A DNA stretch of 64,000 bases from Ga0077536 sp035325705 (lineage in GTDB: Bacteria; Pseudomonadota; Gammaproteobacteria; Ga0077536): positions 1-64,000 of the forward strand of contig DAOKZI010000009.1 in NCBI GenBank assembly GCA_035325705.1, written 5' to 3'. The position numbers were made by a program, and so were the translations under genes. The notes under the pieces were generated by a model. That model made no database searches. It saw nothing but the letters and a program-made list of their open reading frames with translations, and had not been told where the DNA came from. Shown here one piece after another: positions 18,269 through 27,826 of the stretch; the stretch's first letter is position 1; each line of letters begins with the position of its first letter.

Positions 18269-19516
18269 ATGCACGATCAGAACGCCGATCTCTTCAATCT
18301 CGCGATGTCGGAGCAGGCCAAACCGCTGCTCGATGCGGTCAAGATCCACGTTCGCGACAACGTCGAGCCGATCCTCGAGGAGTTCTTCCGGCTCGACGCC
18401 GAGAAGACCGATCGCTGGTCCTGGCATCCGCGCCAGCTCGAACTGCTGGACGGCGCGAAGACGAAGGCAAAGGCCGCGGGCCTGTGGAACTTCTTTCTGC
18501 CGAACGCGGAGACCGGCGAGGGCCTGTCGAATCTCGATTACGCGTACATCGCGGCCGAGCTCGGCAAGTATCCGCTCGCCTCCGAGACGCTGAACTGCAG
18601 CGCGCCGGACACCGGCAACATGGAAGTGCTCGAGCGCGTCGGCACGCCGGCGCAGAAGGAACGCTGGCTGAAGCCGCTGCTGAACGGCGAGATCCGATCG
18701 GCCTACGTGATGACCGAACCGGGCCTGCCCTCGTCGGATGCGAAGAATATCAGCACGCGCGCGGTGCTCGACGGCGAGGAATGGGTCATCAACGGCGAGA
18801 AGTTCTACATCTCCGGCGCCGGTGACCCGCGCTGCAAAATCATGATCGTGATGGTCAAGACGAATCCCGATGCGCCGCCCAGCCGGCAGCAGTCGCAGAT
18901 CCTCGTGCCGATGGACACGCCGGGCGTCGAGATCCTCGGCGCGATGCAGGTCTTCGGCCACGACCACGCGCCGCTAGGCCACATGCACCTGCGCTTCAAG
19001 GACGTGCGCGTGCCAAAGGACAACATCCTGCTCGGCGAGGGCCGCGGCTTCGAGATCTCGCAGTTGCGACTGGGCCCGGGCCGCATCCATCACTGCATGC
19101 GCTCGATCGGCAAGGCCGAGCTCGCGCTGGAGCTGATGGTCAAGCGCGGCGCGACGCGCGTCGCCTTCGGCAGGCCGCTGATCAAGCTCGGCAAGAACCT
19201 GGAGCTCGTGTCGCGCGCGCGGATCGAGATCAATGCGATGCGGCTCGCGGTGCTGCAGGCCGCGAAGGCGATGGACGTGCTCGGCAACAAGGAGGCGCGC
19301 ATCTACATCAGCGCGGTGAAGGCGATGGTGCCGGAAAAGGTCTGCGCGATCATCGACGCCGCGATCCAGATCCACGGCGCGGCCGGCATCTCGCAGTGGA
19401 CGCCGCTCGCCGAGCTCTACACCGACGTGCGCCATCTGCGCTTCGCCGACGGCCCCGACGAGGTCCATCACATGGTGGTCGGTCGCGCCGAGGTGCAGAA
19501 GTGGGGGCTGTGGTGA
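18269..19516 (+). CDS. Acyl-CoA dehydrogenase family protein
   Basis: FAD-dependent acyl-CoA dehydrogenase of 415 residues, which would desaturate an acyl-CoA at the alpha-beta bond. The N-terminal helical domain is followed by AYVMTEPGLPSSDAKN (FAD and substrate loop), the beta domain with INGEKFYISGAGDPRC, and a C-terminal helical domain ending in IHGAAGISQWTPLAELY. It resembles the ACAD10/11-like branch common in Pseudomonadota catabolic clusters. The start is set by AGGAG before the ATG; upstream codons lie in repeats. The specific substrate is unknown. Confidence 0.92.
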   Translation: MHDQNADLFNLAMSEQAKPLLDAVKIHVRDNVEPILEEFFRLDAEKTDRWSWHPRQLELLDGAKTKAKAAGLWNFFLPNAETGEGLSNLDYAYIAAELGKYPLASETLNCSAPDTGNMEVLERVGTPAQKERWLKPLLNGEIRSAYVMTEPGLPSSDAKNISTRAVLDGEEWVINGEKFYISGAGDPRCKIMIVMVKTNPDAPPSRQQSQILVPMDTPGVEILGAMQVFGHDHAPLGHMHLRFKDVRVPKDNILLGEGRGFEISQLRLGPGRIHHCMRSIGKAELALELMVKRGATRVAFGRPLIKLGKNLELVSRARIEINAMRLAVLQAAKAMDVLGNKEARIYISAVKAMVPEKVCAIIDAAIQIHGAAGISQWTPLAELYTDVRHLRFADGPDEVHHMVVGRAEVQKWGLW

Positions 19517-19637
19517 GGCGAACGCGGGCCGAGGCAGGCGGGCGGATGAGGATCGGGGGCTTGGCCGGCATGCCGAGACGCAAGCTTCTCTGCGAAGATC
19601 GCGCTAGGCTCTGCCGCACCGAGCCGGAGGAAATCGC

Positions 19638-20369
19638 ATGACTGCTGATCCGCACAAGGCGCTCGTCATCGGCGTCGGCGCGCTCGAGGGTCTCGGCGCG
19701 AGCATCGCGCGCCGTATGGCGCGCGAAGGCCTGCACGTGTTCGTCGCCGGCCGCACGCGAAATCGACTCGACGAGGTCGTGGCGGCGATCGCGGCGGACG
19801 GCGGCCGCGCCAGCGCGGTCGCCACCGACGCGACGGACGAGGCGAGCGTGAGCGCCGCCTTCGACGCGGCCTGCGCCGGCCCGGGCGCACTGCAGCTCAC
19901 CGTCTTCAATGCCGGTAACATGGCGACCGGGAAGATTGCGGACATGGAGGCGCGCTTCTTCGAAGCGGCGTGGCGCATCGGCTGCTACGGCGGTTTCCTC
20001 GCCGGCCGCGAAGCGGCGCGGCGCATGCTGCCGGCCGGCGGCACGCTGATCTTCACCGGTGCGAGCGCGTCGCTGCGCGGCAAGGCGGGCTTCGGCGCGT
20101 TTGCGTCCTCGAAGGGCGCGCTGCGCAACCTCGCCCAGGCGCTCGCGAGGGAATGCGGCCCCGCGGGCCTGCACGTCGCCCACGTCGTCGTCGACGGCGG
20201 CATCGACGGCGACATGCTGCGTACACGCTTGCCCGACTACGCGCGCGAAGCGGGCGAGCGCCTGCTCGATCGCGACGCCATCGCCGACGCCTATTGGTAT
20301 CTGCACCGCCAGCCGCCGCGGGCGTGGACCTTCGAGCTCGATTTACGCTCCCGCAACGAGCCCTGGTGA
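19638..20369 (+). CDS. SDR-family protein with Phe in place of the catalytic Tyr
   Basis: A 243-residue Rossmann-fold protein of the short-chain dehydrogenase/reductase superfamily. The glycine motif is the unusual IGVGALEGLG (11-20), NAG is at 91-93, and the active-site YxxxK reads FASSK (F155, K159). A known SDR subgroup (c10) has just this Tyr-to-Phe change and an incomplete glycine motif, so this may be a natural state rather than damage. It lies 121 bases after the acyl-CoA dehydrogenase gene on the same strand. Whether it is a redox enzyme at all is uncertain. Confidence 0.85.
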   Translation: MTADPHKALVIGVGALEGLGASIARRMAREGLHVFVAGRTRNRLDEVVAAIAADGGRASAVATDATDEASVSAAFDAACAGPGALQLTVFNAGNMATGKIADMEARFFEAAWRIGCYGGFLAGREAARRMLPAGGTLIFTGASASLRGKAGFGAFASSKGALRNLAQALARECGPAGLHVAHVVVDGGIDGDMLRTRLPDYAREAGERLLDRDAIADAYWYLHRQPPRAWTFELDLRSRNEPW

Positions 20370-20388
20370 ATCGCGCTCCCATGCGCTC

Positions 20389-20659
20389 GTAGCCCGGGTG
20401 CAGCGGAGCGGAACCCGGGATCTTCAGCGAGCTCATACGCCGATCCCGGGTTACGAAGCGCATTGCCAGCCGCCGCCGCGCGTCGACCTTCGAGTACGAG
20501 CCTCGTCGAACGCCCGAGTTGGGCTTCCACGTAAACGCCGATTGGGCTTCTGCGTCGCCGATATTTCCAATCAATCCCTTCTTCTCTGTGTTCTCCGTGG
20601 CTAGATTATTCGGCTTTTCAGAGGGCACGGAGCCCGGATTCGCTGCGCTTCCGGGCTAC
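20389..20659. repeat. Family A repeats with a family D fragment
   Basis: Contains a direct family A unit (20389-20419), a partial inverted unit near 20445, a family D fragment (CTCTGTGTTCTCCGTGG, around 20584-20600) and an inverted A unit (20633-20659). It fills the gap between two convergent genes; no coding sequence is supported here. Confidence 0.8.
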
Positions 20660-20676
20660 GAAGAGGCGCGCGTGCT

Positions 20677-21531
20677 TCAAGCCGGCTTGGCCGCGAAATC
20701 CCCCGCGTCGTGGCGCTCGCGGAGCTGCTGCTCTTCCGGTCCCCAGGTCTTGTTGACGCGCCGGCCGCGCTGCACGGCGGGCCGCGCGTCGATCTCCTGC
20801 GCCCAGCGCGCGACGTGGCGGTAGGAGGCGACGTCGAGGAATTCCTGGGCGTTGTACAGATCGCCGATCACGAGCATGCCGTACCACGGGAAAATCGCGA
20901 TGTCGGCGAGCGTGTATTCGTCGCCGGCGACGTAGCGCCGATGCGCGAGATTGCGATCGAGCACGTCGAGCTGGCGCTTTGCCTCCATCGCGAAGCGGTT
21001 GATGCCGTATTCGATCTTGACCGGCGCGTAGGCGTAGAAATGGCCGAAGCCGCCGCCCAGATAGGGCGCGCTGCCCATCTGCCAGAACAGCCAGGACAGG
21101 CATTCCGCGCGCGCGGGCTGGGTGCTCGGCAGGAAGGCCGAGAACTTCTCGGCGAGGTAGATCAGGATCGAGGCCGATTCGAACACACGCACCGGCGGCG
21201 TCGCGCTGCGATCGAGCAGCGCCGGGATCTTCGAGTTCGGATTGACCTCGACGAAGCCGCTGCCGAACTGATCGCCCTTGAGGATATCGATGTACCACGC
21301 GTCGTACTCGGCACCGGTCTTGCCCAGCGCGAGCAGCTCCTCGAGCAGAATCGTCACTTTCACGCCGTTCGGCGTGGCCATCGAATAGAGCTGCAGCGGA
21401 TGCTTGCCGACCGGCAGCGCCTGCTCGTGCGTGGCGCCGGCGACGGGCCGGTTGATCTTGGCGAATTGCCCGCCGGATTCGGTGTTCCAGGTCCAGATTT
21501 TCGGGGGCATGTAGGCAGTCGCATCGGTCAT
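20677..21531 (-). CDS. yghU: YghU-type glutathione S-transferase / disulfide-bond oxidoreductase
   Basis: A 284-residue GST of the YghU (Nu-class) family. It has the long N-terminal extension typical of the family (MPPKIWTWNTESGGQFAKINRPVAG...), then a thioredoxin-like domain (LYSMATPNGVKVTILLEEL, VNPNSKIPAL, ESASILIYL) and a helical GST C-terminal domain (GDEYTLADIAIFPW). E. coli YghU binds two glutathiones and reduces disulfides. The start at 21531 has GAGGAAG upstream. Convergent with the SDR gene across a repeat block and divergent from surE. Confidence 0.9.
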   Translation of the reverse strand: MTDATAYMPPKIWTWNTESGGQFAKINRPVAGATHEQALPVGKHPLQLYSMATPNGVKVTILLEELLALGKTGAEYDAWYIDILKGDQFGSGFVEVNPNSKIPALLDRSATPPVRVFESASILIYLAEKFSAFLPSTQPARAECLSWLFWQMGSAPYLGGGFGHFYAYAPVKIEYGINRFAMEAKRQLDVLDRNLAHRRYVAGDEYTLADIAIFPWYGMLVIGDLYNAQEFLDVASYRHVARWAQEIDARPAVQRGRRVNKTWGPEEQQLRERHDAGDFAAKPA

Positions 21532-21685
21532 GGCGTGGCTTCCTCGGAATCGGCCTTCGAGTATAACGAGACGCGCTCGAGCGCCACAAAGCGCCGGCGG
21601 CTGAATCCGCCGCCGCCTGACGGGGCGTCTTGCGCGCGCGCTCGGGCCCGGTGAGACTGCGACCCTCGCATCCGGAATCCCGCCC

Positions 21686-22468
21686 ATGCCCGCTGCCCGT
21701 CCCCGCGTCCTGCTCACCAACGACGACAGCCACGACTCGCCGCTGTTCCACTGCGCGATCGACGCGCTGCGCCGCCTCGGGGATCTCGCGATCGCGGTGC
21801 CGGCGACGGAACAAAGCTGGAAGGGCAAGTCGATGACGCGCTACGGCCCGGTCTACGCGGAGCGCATCGTCATCCACGACGCACCGGCGTGGTCGGTGAC
21901 GGGCACGCCGGCCGACTGCGTGAATCTCGCGCTGTATCAGCTCCTCGACGCGCCCCCGGACATCGTCGTGTCCGGCATCAACATCGGCAAGAACGTCGGG
22001 CTCGGTTTCGTCTATGCATCGGGCACCGTCGGCGCCTGCCTCGAAGCCAATATCGCGGGCCTGCCCGCGCTCGCGCTGTCGCAGGAGCTGAGCCGCGAGG
22101 ACTTCGCGTACTGGGACGAGAACCGCGCGTTCCAGCCGGCCATCGCCGCCGCGCTGACGCAGTCGATCGACGCGCTGGTGCCGCGCGTGTGGGCGACGTT
22201 CGTCGCCGGCCACTTCGGGGAACCGACGACCTGGAACGTGAACTTCCCGGCGCAGCTCACGCCCGCGCCCGAGATCCGCCGCACGCGGCTCGGCTTCACG
22301 ACCTACGGCAGCGTCTTCCAGCGCAAGGGCGATCAGTTCCGCTTCGGGCTGACGAGCGCGAACATCGATCCCGCCGCGGACACCGACGACACGACGCTGA
22401 AGGCCGGGTGCGTCAGCGCGACCCTGCTCGACATCCGGGATTTCGGACAGGATCTCTCCGGAAGCTGA
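21686..22468 (+). CDS. surE: SurE-family 5'/3'-nucleotidase
   Basis: Metal-dependent nucleoside monophosphatase of 260 residues. SurE metal ligands are visible: NDD at 12-14, the Ser in the EQSWKGKSMT loop and Asn in SGINIGKNVG (about 100). In most Pseudomonadota surE sits next to pcm, nlpD or rpoS; here it stands alone beside a DUF1330 gene, so it may be a second copy with another substrate. The residue after NDD (SHDSP) departs from the usual GxxAPG form, supporting a divergent paralogue. Confidence 0.88.
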   Translation: MPAARPRVLLTNDDSHDSPLFHCAIDALRRLGDLAIAVPATEQSWKGKSMTRYGPVYAERIVIHDAPAWSVTGTPADCVNLALYQLLDAPPDIVVSGINIGKNVGLGFVYASGTVGACLEANIAGLPALALSQELSREDFAYWDENRAFQPAIAAALTQSIDALVPRVWATFVAGHFGEPTTWNVNFPAQLTPAPEIRRTRLGFTTYGSVFQRKGDQFRFGLTSANIDPAADTDDTTLKAGCVSATLLDIRDFGQDLSGS

Positions 22469-22509
22469 AGTCCTGATCACATCGCCGAGGCCATCGACAG
22501 GAGAGCCGC

Positions 22510-22851
22510 ATGCCCCAGACCTCGCAGACGCCGGGCTATCTGATCGCCCAGATCCGCGTCAAGGATTACGCCGATTACCTCGCCCGCTATGCGCGACACG
22601 TGATCCCGATGATCGCGCAGGCCGGCGGCGAAGTGCTCGTGGCCACGCCGGCGGCGGAATGCAAGGAAGGCGAATGGCTCGCGAACTGGACCGTGGTCAT
22701 CCGCTTCCCGAGCCTGCAAACCGCGCGCGACTTCTATGCGGATCCCGCCTACGCGCCCTTGAAGGCCTTGCGCATCGACGAGCTCACCGACGGCTGCGCA
22801 GTCGTCCTCGCCGCAGGCTTCGATCCCGCCGCGCTGACGGGATCGGCGTAG
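22510..22851 (+). CDS. DUF1330 family protein
   Basis: A 113-residue protein with a dimeric alpha/beta-barrel (ferredoxin-like) fold of the DUF1330 type: GYLIAQIRVKDYADYLARYARHVIPMIAQAGGEVLV, then the characteristic W-VVIRFPSLQTARDFYADPAY segment. No biochemical role is established for the family. It follows surE by 41 bases with AGGAG before its ATG, so the two may be cotranscribed. Its stop codon merges with a repeat block. Confidence 0.88.
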   Translation: MPQTSQTPGYLIAQIRVKDYADYLARYARHVIPMIAQAGGEVLVATPAAECKEGEWLANWTVVIRFPSLQTARDFYADPAYAPLKALRIDELTDGCAVVLAAGFDPAALTGSA

Positions 22852-23171
22852 GTTGCCGTGAAAGAAAGCGCCCCGTTTTCGTAGCCCGGGTGCAGCGTAG
22901 CGGAACCCGGGATCGGGCATGCCCGATACGCAAAGGTCTTCGGCTCTACGCGGCGCGCACTGCGCCTACTCGCATGCATGAGAGGACGGCGGGCGCTGAT
23001 CCCGGGTTACGCGCTGCGCGCTCCACCCGGGCTACGAAGATCGTCCTCTTGTAGCCCGGAAGGAGCGCCGTGCAGCGGCGCGGAATCCGGGAGGGCTCAT
23101 CACACCTTTTTCATGATCGCCGGTGACGCGGCCGTCATGATCGTTGGGCTTCCTGCGTCAGCCCAACCTAC
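22851..23171. repeat. Composite repeat block (families A and B)
   Basis: Starts in the DUF1330 stop codon with the element TAGGTTGCCGTGAAA, which also precedes A units at 10583, 52203 (inverted) and 57858. Family A units lie at 22881-22911 (direct), 23001-23035 (inverted) and 23051-23091 (direct, longer form), then a B half-unit at 23143-23171. No gene is evident. Confidence 0.85.
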
Positions 23172-23179
23172 TTGCGGCG

Positions 23180-23587
23180 CTAGTGCTTCGGCTCGACCGC
23201 CTCGACCGGCGCGCCGGCCTTCTTCCAGGCGCCGAAGCCACCTTCGATGTGCGCGACGGGCGTGAGTCCCATGTCCTGCGCGGTCTTGGCCGCGAGCGCG
23301 GAGCGCATGCCGCCGGCGCAGAAGAACACGAACTTGTTGCCGGAAGCGAAGAACTCCTTGAAGTAGGGGCTTTCCGGATCGATCCAGAACTCGAGCATGC
23401 CGCGCGTCACGTTGATCGCGCCCGGCACGCCGCCGTCGCGCCACAGCTCACGCGGGTCGCGTAGATCGATGAACGTCACGCCGGCTTGTCCGTGCAGCTT
23501 GCGCGCCTCGTCGGCGCTCAGGGTTTCGATTTCGGCATTCGCTTCGGCGACCATCGCCTTGATGCCCTTCTTGATGGTGAGAGCCAT
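23180..23587 (-). CDS. Rhodanese-like domain protein
   Basis: Single-domain sulfurtransferase of 135 residues. The rhodanese fold is visible from ITLSADEA to the C-terminus: FIDLRDPRELWRDGGVPGAINV, then the active-site loop with Cys90 in FFCAGGMRS and the C-terminal IEGGFGAWKKAG. An insertion (LEFWIDPESPYFKEFF) before the loop is typical of a group of stand-alone proteobacterial rhodaneses. The start at 23587 is preceded on its strand by GGAGGCGAC. Substrate unknown. Confidence 0.9.
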   Translation of the reverse strand: MALTIKKGIKAMVAEANAEIETLSADEARKLHGQAGVTFIDLRDPRELWRDGGVPGAINVTRGMLEFWIDPESPYFKEFFASGNKFVFFCAGGMRSALAAKTAQDMGLTPVAHIEGGFGAWKKAGAPVEAVEPKH

Positions 23588-23731
23588 GTCGCCTCCGCTG
23601 GCTGGATGCATGCGACGATTCTAAGGCGCCGGAGCGACGCCGATCCAGGCGATTACGCCGTGGGGCCTCCGCACGCGGACCGAACAGCGCGGCGAGCATC
23701 CACGCGCCAGCGTAAGCCTCTCCGTCTTTCC

Positions 23732-23887
23732 GTAGCCCGGGTGCAGCGTAGCGGAACCCGGGATCCTCGGCGCACCGCTCGGCTCGGTGACTCCGCCGCG
23801 GCAGCTCTGCCAGCGGCGGCGTTCGAAAATGCTCTGGCTGCCGCCTCCCGGATTCCGCGCTGCTGCGCGGCGCTCCTTCCGGGCTAC
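23732..23887. repeat. Family A inverted pair
   Basis: A direct unit (23732-23762) and an inverted long-form unit (23847-23887) lie between two minus-strand genes. The rest of 23588-23942 shows no coding signal beyond short shadow frames. Confidence 0.85.
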
Positions 23888-23942
23888 GAGAGCCTCGAGG
23901 CCGTCCCGAAGGGATCGTAGGCAAACGGAGGCAGCGCCGCGC

Positions 23943-26402
23943 TCAGGCGGGGACGAAATCAACCGGGGGCGGGGGCGCGTCGGCGGCGGTGATCTCGGCG
24001 GCCCGCGGCGCGATCCAGCGCGCGAGCGTGGCGCCGAGCTGCGCGCCGGTGAAGGGCTTGCTGAGATAGTCGTCCATGCCCGCGGCCAGGCACAGCTTGC
24101 GATCCGTTTCCATCGCGTGCGCCGTCAGCGCGATGATCGGCAGGCGCGGGCGATGCAGCGCGCCTTCGAGGGCGCGGATCTCCTCGGTCGCCGCGCGGCC
24201 GTCGAGCTCGGGCATTTCGCAGTCCATCAGCACCGCCGCGAAGCGCGCGCCCTCGGCGAACACCGCATCGACGGCCTGGCGGCCGTTGCCGACGGTGACG
24301 ACTTCGAGCCCCAGCGTCTCCAGCGCGTTCTGCGCGACGATCTGGTTGACGGCGTTGTCTTCGGCGAGCAGCACCTGCCCCGCGAAGCGCCGGTGCACGG
24401 CGGGTGCGGGCCCGTCCGGCGCGGGCGGCGCCGCCAGCTCGCGCGCCCCGATCCCGAGCATGTCGGTGATCGCGAGGAAGAGCTGGTGCTGGCGCGCCGG
24501 TTTGGTCAGATAGTGCTCGATGCCGGCGGCGCGCCACACCGCTTCGTTGGCGAGATGACAGACCGAGCTGAGCATCAGCAGGCGGGTCGCGGCGATCGCG
24601 GGCTCGGCCTTGATCCGGCGCGCGAGCTCGAGCCCGTCCATCGCCGGCATGTCGAGATCGAGGATCGCGAGATCGAAGGGCTCTTGAGCGAGCACCGCGG
24701 CCTGCAGCATCGCGAGCGCCTGGCGGCCGTGCGCGACCGTCGCATGGCGCATGCCCCAGGCGTCGATGACGTGCTGGAGGATCTCGCGATTGGTCGCGTT
24801 GTCGTCGACGATCAGCACCTTCACGCCGCGCAGGCCGCCGCCGTGGGCGGGCGCGGACTGCATGGGGTCCGCGCGGCGCTGCATGCGCGCGAGCGGCACC
24901 TCGAACCAGAACACGCTGCCGCCGCCGCTGCGGGCGCTGCAGCCGATCTCGCCGCCCATCGCATCGACCAGCCGCCTGCAGATCGCGAGCCCTAGGCCCG
25001 TGCCGCCGAAGCGCCGCGTGGTCGAGCTGTCGGCCTGCACGAAGGGCTCGAACAGGGTTTCGCGCATCGCGGGATCGATGCCCGGCCCCGTATCGCGCAC
25101 CTCGCAGTGCAGGCGATGGACGCCGTCCGCCTGCAGCCAGCGGCCGACGAGGGTGACTTCGCCCTCGCCGGTGAACTTGATCGCATTGCCGACGAAATTG
25201 GTCACGATCTGGCGCAGGCGCGCCGGATCGCCGCGCAGCACGCTGCCGTCGTCGACGGGCAGATCGAGATTGAGATCCAGCCCCTTGCCCTGCGCGCGGG
25301 CCGCGAGCAGCTCGGCGACGTCCTCGAAGATCTCGCGCGGCGTGAATTCGATCTGCTCCAGCGCGAGCTTGCCGGCTTCGATCTTCGAGTAGTCGAGGAT
25401 GTCGTTGATGACCTCGAGCAGCGTCGTCGCCGAGCGGTAGATCAGCTCGCCGAAATGCCGCTGCTTGGTGTCGAGCGCGGTCTGCAGCAGCAACTCGGTG
25501 ACGCCCATCACGCCGTTGATCGGCGTGCGGATCTCGTGGCTCATGCGCGCGAGGAACTGGCTCTTCAGCGCGCTCGCGCTCTCGGCGGCGTCGCGCGCGG
25601 CCGCCAGCGCCTCCGCGTGACGCTGGCGGATGTCGAGCTCGATGCCGCGTCGCGTGTAGATCAGCGTCGCACCGAACAGCAGGACGATCATCACGGCGGT
25701 CGAGGCCAGCGCGCCCCAGCGCGCGACGCGGATTTCGTGCAGCCACTCGCCGGCATCGTAGTCGACGCCGAGCACGGCTTCGACGCGCCCGTCGGCATCG
25801 AAGATCGGCCAGTCGGCGCTGACCCAGGTGCCCCAGCGATCGGTGAGGATCTCGGCGTCGAAACCGCCGCTGCCCGCGAACGCGGCGTCCAGCGTCGCGG
25901 AGTCGTCGTCCAGGACCTCGCCGATGTCCGTCCGGCTTTCGCGCTCGCCTTCGTAGCGGCCGTTGCCATCGTAGTCGGTCTCGGAATCGACGATCAGCCG
26001 CAGCGTGCGGTCGGCGTCGCGGCGCATCGTATAGATGTCCGCCACCGCCGGATTCACGGCCAACCAGCGGCGCTGGGCGGCGATGAGCGCGAGATAGCGG
26101 GCGTCGTCCGGCGCGGTCTGCAGGGTGATCGCGGCGTGACCGAGACGCGCCATTTCCAGCGCATAGGTCGGCGCATAGCCGACGACCGTGCGCTCGAGCT
26201 TGTCGCGCGCATCGTGGCCGAAGCGGTCGGCGAAGTAGCCGCCGGCCGCGAGGATCGCGAGCACCAGCGCCCACACCAGCGGCGGTATCCCGCGGTGCGC
26301 GCCGACGGCCTTGCGTCGCAGCCATCCGTGCAGCAGCGCGAAGCTCAGCACGCTGGCGGCGGCGAACACCAGAAAGTCCTGGATTTCCAGCAGGTGTTGC
26401 AT
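23943..26402 (-). CDS. Membrane-bound hybrid histidine kinase with two receiver domains
   Basis: Sensor kinase of 819 residues with a BarA-like layout. Two N-terminal membrane segments (about 10-28 and 43-60), an extracytoplasmic sensor region (about 60-235), a third membrane segment (about 236-255), HisKA with phospho-acceptor His in SHEIRTPINGVMGV (about 290), HATPase with DTGPGIDP and GTGLGLAIC, then two receivers (VDDNATNREIL and AEDNAVNQIV, with acceptor Asp in LDLDMP and MDCEMP). No HPt domain is present, so an external phosphotransfer protein is likely. No cognate regulator is adjacent; the signal is unknown. Confidence 0.92.
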   Translation of the reverse strand: MQHLLEIQDFLVFAAASVLSFALLHGWLRRKAVGAHRGIPPLVWALVLAILAAGGYFADRFGHDARDKLERTVVGYAPTYALEMARLGHAAITLQTAPDDARYLALIAAQRRWLAVNPAVADIYTMRRDADRTLRLIVDSETDYDGNGRYEGERESRTDIGEVLDDDSATLDAAFAGSGGFDAEILTDRWGTWVSADWPIFDADGRVEAVLGVDYDAGEWLHEIRVARWGALASTAVMIVLLFGATLIYTRRGIELDIRQRHAEALAAARDAAESASALKSQFLARMSHEIRTPINGVMGVTELLLQTALDTKQRHFGELIYRSATTLLEVINDILDYSKIEAGKLALEQIEFTPREIFEDVAELLAARAQGKGLDLNLDLPVDDGSVLRGDPARLRQIVTNFVGNAIKFTGEGEVTLVGRWLQADGVHRLHCEVRDTGPGIDPAMRETLFEPFVQADSSTTRRFGGTGLGLAICRRLVDAMGGEIGCSARSGGGSVFWFEVPLARMQRRADPMQSAPAHGGGLRGVKVLIVDDNATNREILQHVIDAWGMRHATVAHGRQALAMLQAAVLAQEPFDLAILDLDMPAMDGLELARRIKAEPAIAATRLLMLSSVCHLANEAVWRAAGIEHYLTKPARQHQLFLAITDMLGIGARELAAPPAPDGPAPAVHRRFAGQVLLAEDNAVNQIVAQNALETLGLEVVTVGNGRQAVDAVFAEGARFAAVLMDCEMPELDGRAATEEIRALEGALHRPRLPIIALTAHAMETDRKLCLAAGMDDYLSKPFTGAQLGATLARWIAPRAAEITAADAPPPPVDFVPA

Positions 26403-26526
26403 GGCCGGCGAACCGTCGTCGTGCGCAATGAGGACACTGCTACAGCGGCCACCAGCGGGTCGACTTGAACGCGGGGCCCGGCGCTCGCCGCTTGGTCGCC
26501 TGCGGCGAACTCATTAAAGTACCGCG

Positions 26527-27681
26527 ATGAGCCGCCCGTCTCTTCCGTTTGCCGGTGTCCGCGTCATCGAGTTCTGCCAGCTCGCCGCCGGCCCCTACTG
26601 CTGCATGCTGCTCGCGGACTACGGGGCCGAGATCATCAAGATCGAGCCGCCCGAAGGCGATTCGATGCGCCGGTCGCCCCCCGTCAACGGCGGGTGCAGC
26701 GAGAATTTTGCGAGCGTCAACCGCGGCAAGCGTTCGGTAGTGCTGGACCTCGAAGACGCACTCGATCTCGAGCGCGCCCGCACGCTGGTGCTCGGCGCGG
26801 ACGTGCTCGTCGAGAACGAGCGGCCCGGCGCGCTGCAGCGGCTGGGCCTGGGCTGGGACTGGTTCGCCTCGCGCCGCCCACAGCTCGTCTACTGCTCGAT
26901 CTCGGCTTACGGCCAGGACGGACCGCGCGGCGGCGAAGGCGGCTTCGATCTGACGATCCAGGCCGCGGCCGGCGTGATGAGCGTGACGGGCGAGCCCGAC
27001 GGCGAGCCCGTCAAGGCCGGGGTGCCGATCGGCGACTTCGCCGCCGGTCTCTATGCGGCGTATTCGATCGCGGCCCTGTTGAACCGCGTGGCCGCCGGCG
27101 GCCCCGGCGGCCACATCGACGTGCCGATGTTCGGCGCGACGCTCGCGATCTCGGCGCTGCAGACCAGCGAGTACTTCGGCACGGGCCAAAATCCGCGCAA
27201 GCTCGGCTCGGCGCATCCGCGCCATGCGCCCTGCCAGGCGTATCGCGCGGCCGACGGCTGGTTCGCGATCGCGGCCGGCAACGACGAGCTGTGGCAGGCG
27301 GTGTGCGCGACGGTCGGCGCCGAGACGCTGCTCGAGGACACCCGCTTCACCTCGTCGAGCGAGCGTGCGCGCCATCAACAGGCGCTGAAGGCCGCGCTCG
27401 ATCCGCATTTCGCGGCGCATCCGCTCGCGCACTGGCTCACCGCCTTTGCCGCCGCCGGCGTGCCCTGCGCGCCGATCAACGGCTACGGCGAAGCGCTCGC
27501 CGATCCCCAGGCCGTGCATCTCGGGCTCGTGCGCACGCAGCGGCTGCCCGGCGGCCATGCGACCCACACGGTCGGCTGTCCGATACGCCTCGATGGGCGC
27601 GTGCTCGACGTCGACACGCGGGTGCCGGCACTGGGCGCCGACGATGGCGATCTCGAGCGGCTGCTCGAGGCCCGAGGATGA
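26527..27681 (+). CDS. CaiB/BaiF-type (class III) CoA-transferase
   Basis: CoA-transferase of 384 residues. The N-terminus has the family pattern VRVIEFCQLAAGPYCCMLLADYGAEIIKIEPPEGDSMRR, then NRGKRSVVLDL, and the catalytic Asp lies in GVPIGDFAAGLYA (about 165-177). The large and small domains are both complete. Such enzymes move CoA between carboxylic acids in catabolism. It is divergent from the hybrid kinase and stands alone; the acyl substrates are unknown. Confidence 0.92.
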   Translation: MSRPSLPFAGVRVIEFCQLAAGPYCCMLLADYGAEIIKIEPPEGDSMRRSPPVNGGCSENFASVNRGKRSVVLDLEDALDLERARTLVLGADVLVENERPGALQRLGLGWDWFASRRPQLVYCSISAYGQDGPRGGEGGFDLTIQAAAGVMSVTGEPDGEPVKAGVPIGDFAAGLYAAYSIAALLNRVAAGGPGGHIDVPMFGATLAISALQTSEYFGTGQNPRKLGSAHPRHAPCQAYRAADGWFAIAAGNDELWQAVCATVGAETLLEDTRFTSSSERARHQQALKAALDPHFAAHPLAHWLTAFAAAGVPCAPINGYGEALADPQAVHLGLVRTQRLPGGHATHTVGCPIRLDGRVLDVDTRVPALGADDGDLERLLEARG

Positions 27682-27826
27682 ACGCCGCCGCGACGCGCGC
27701 CGATCGGCGCGATGCGGATCCGGCCGCGCGCCTGTGCAGCGCCGCCCGCCTCGGCCTGAACACCCGCATCACCGCCTACCGCACGCGCCCGCGCGCGGCG
27801 CAGATCTGAACCGCGCGAGCAAGCCC

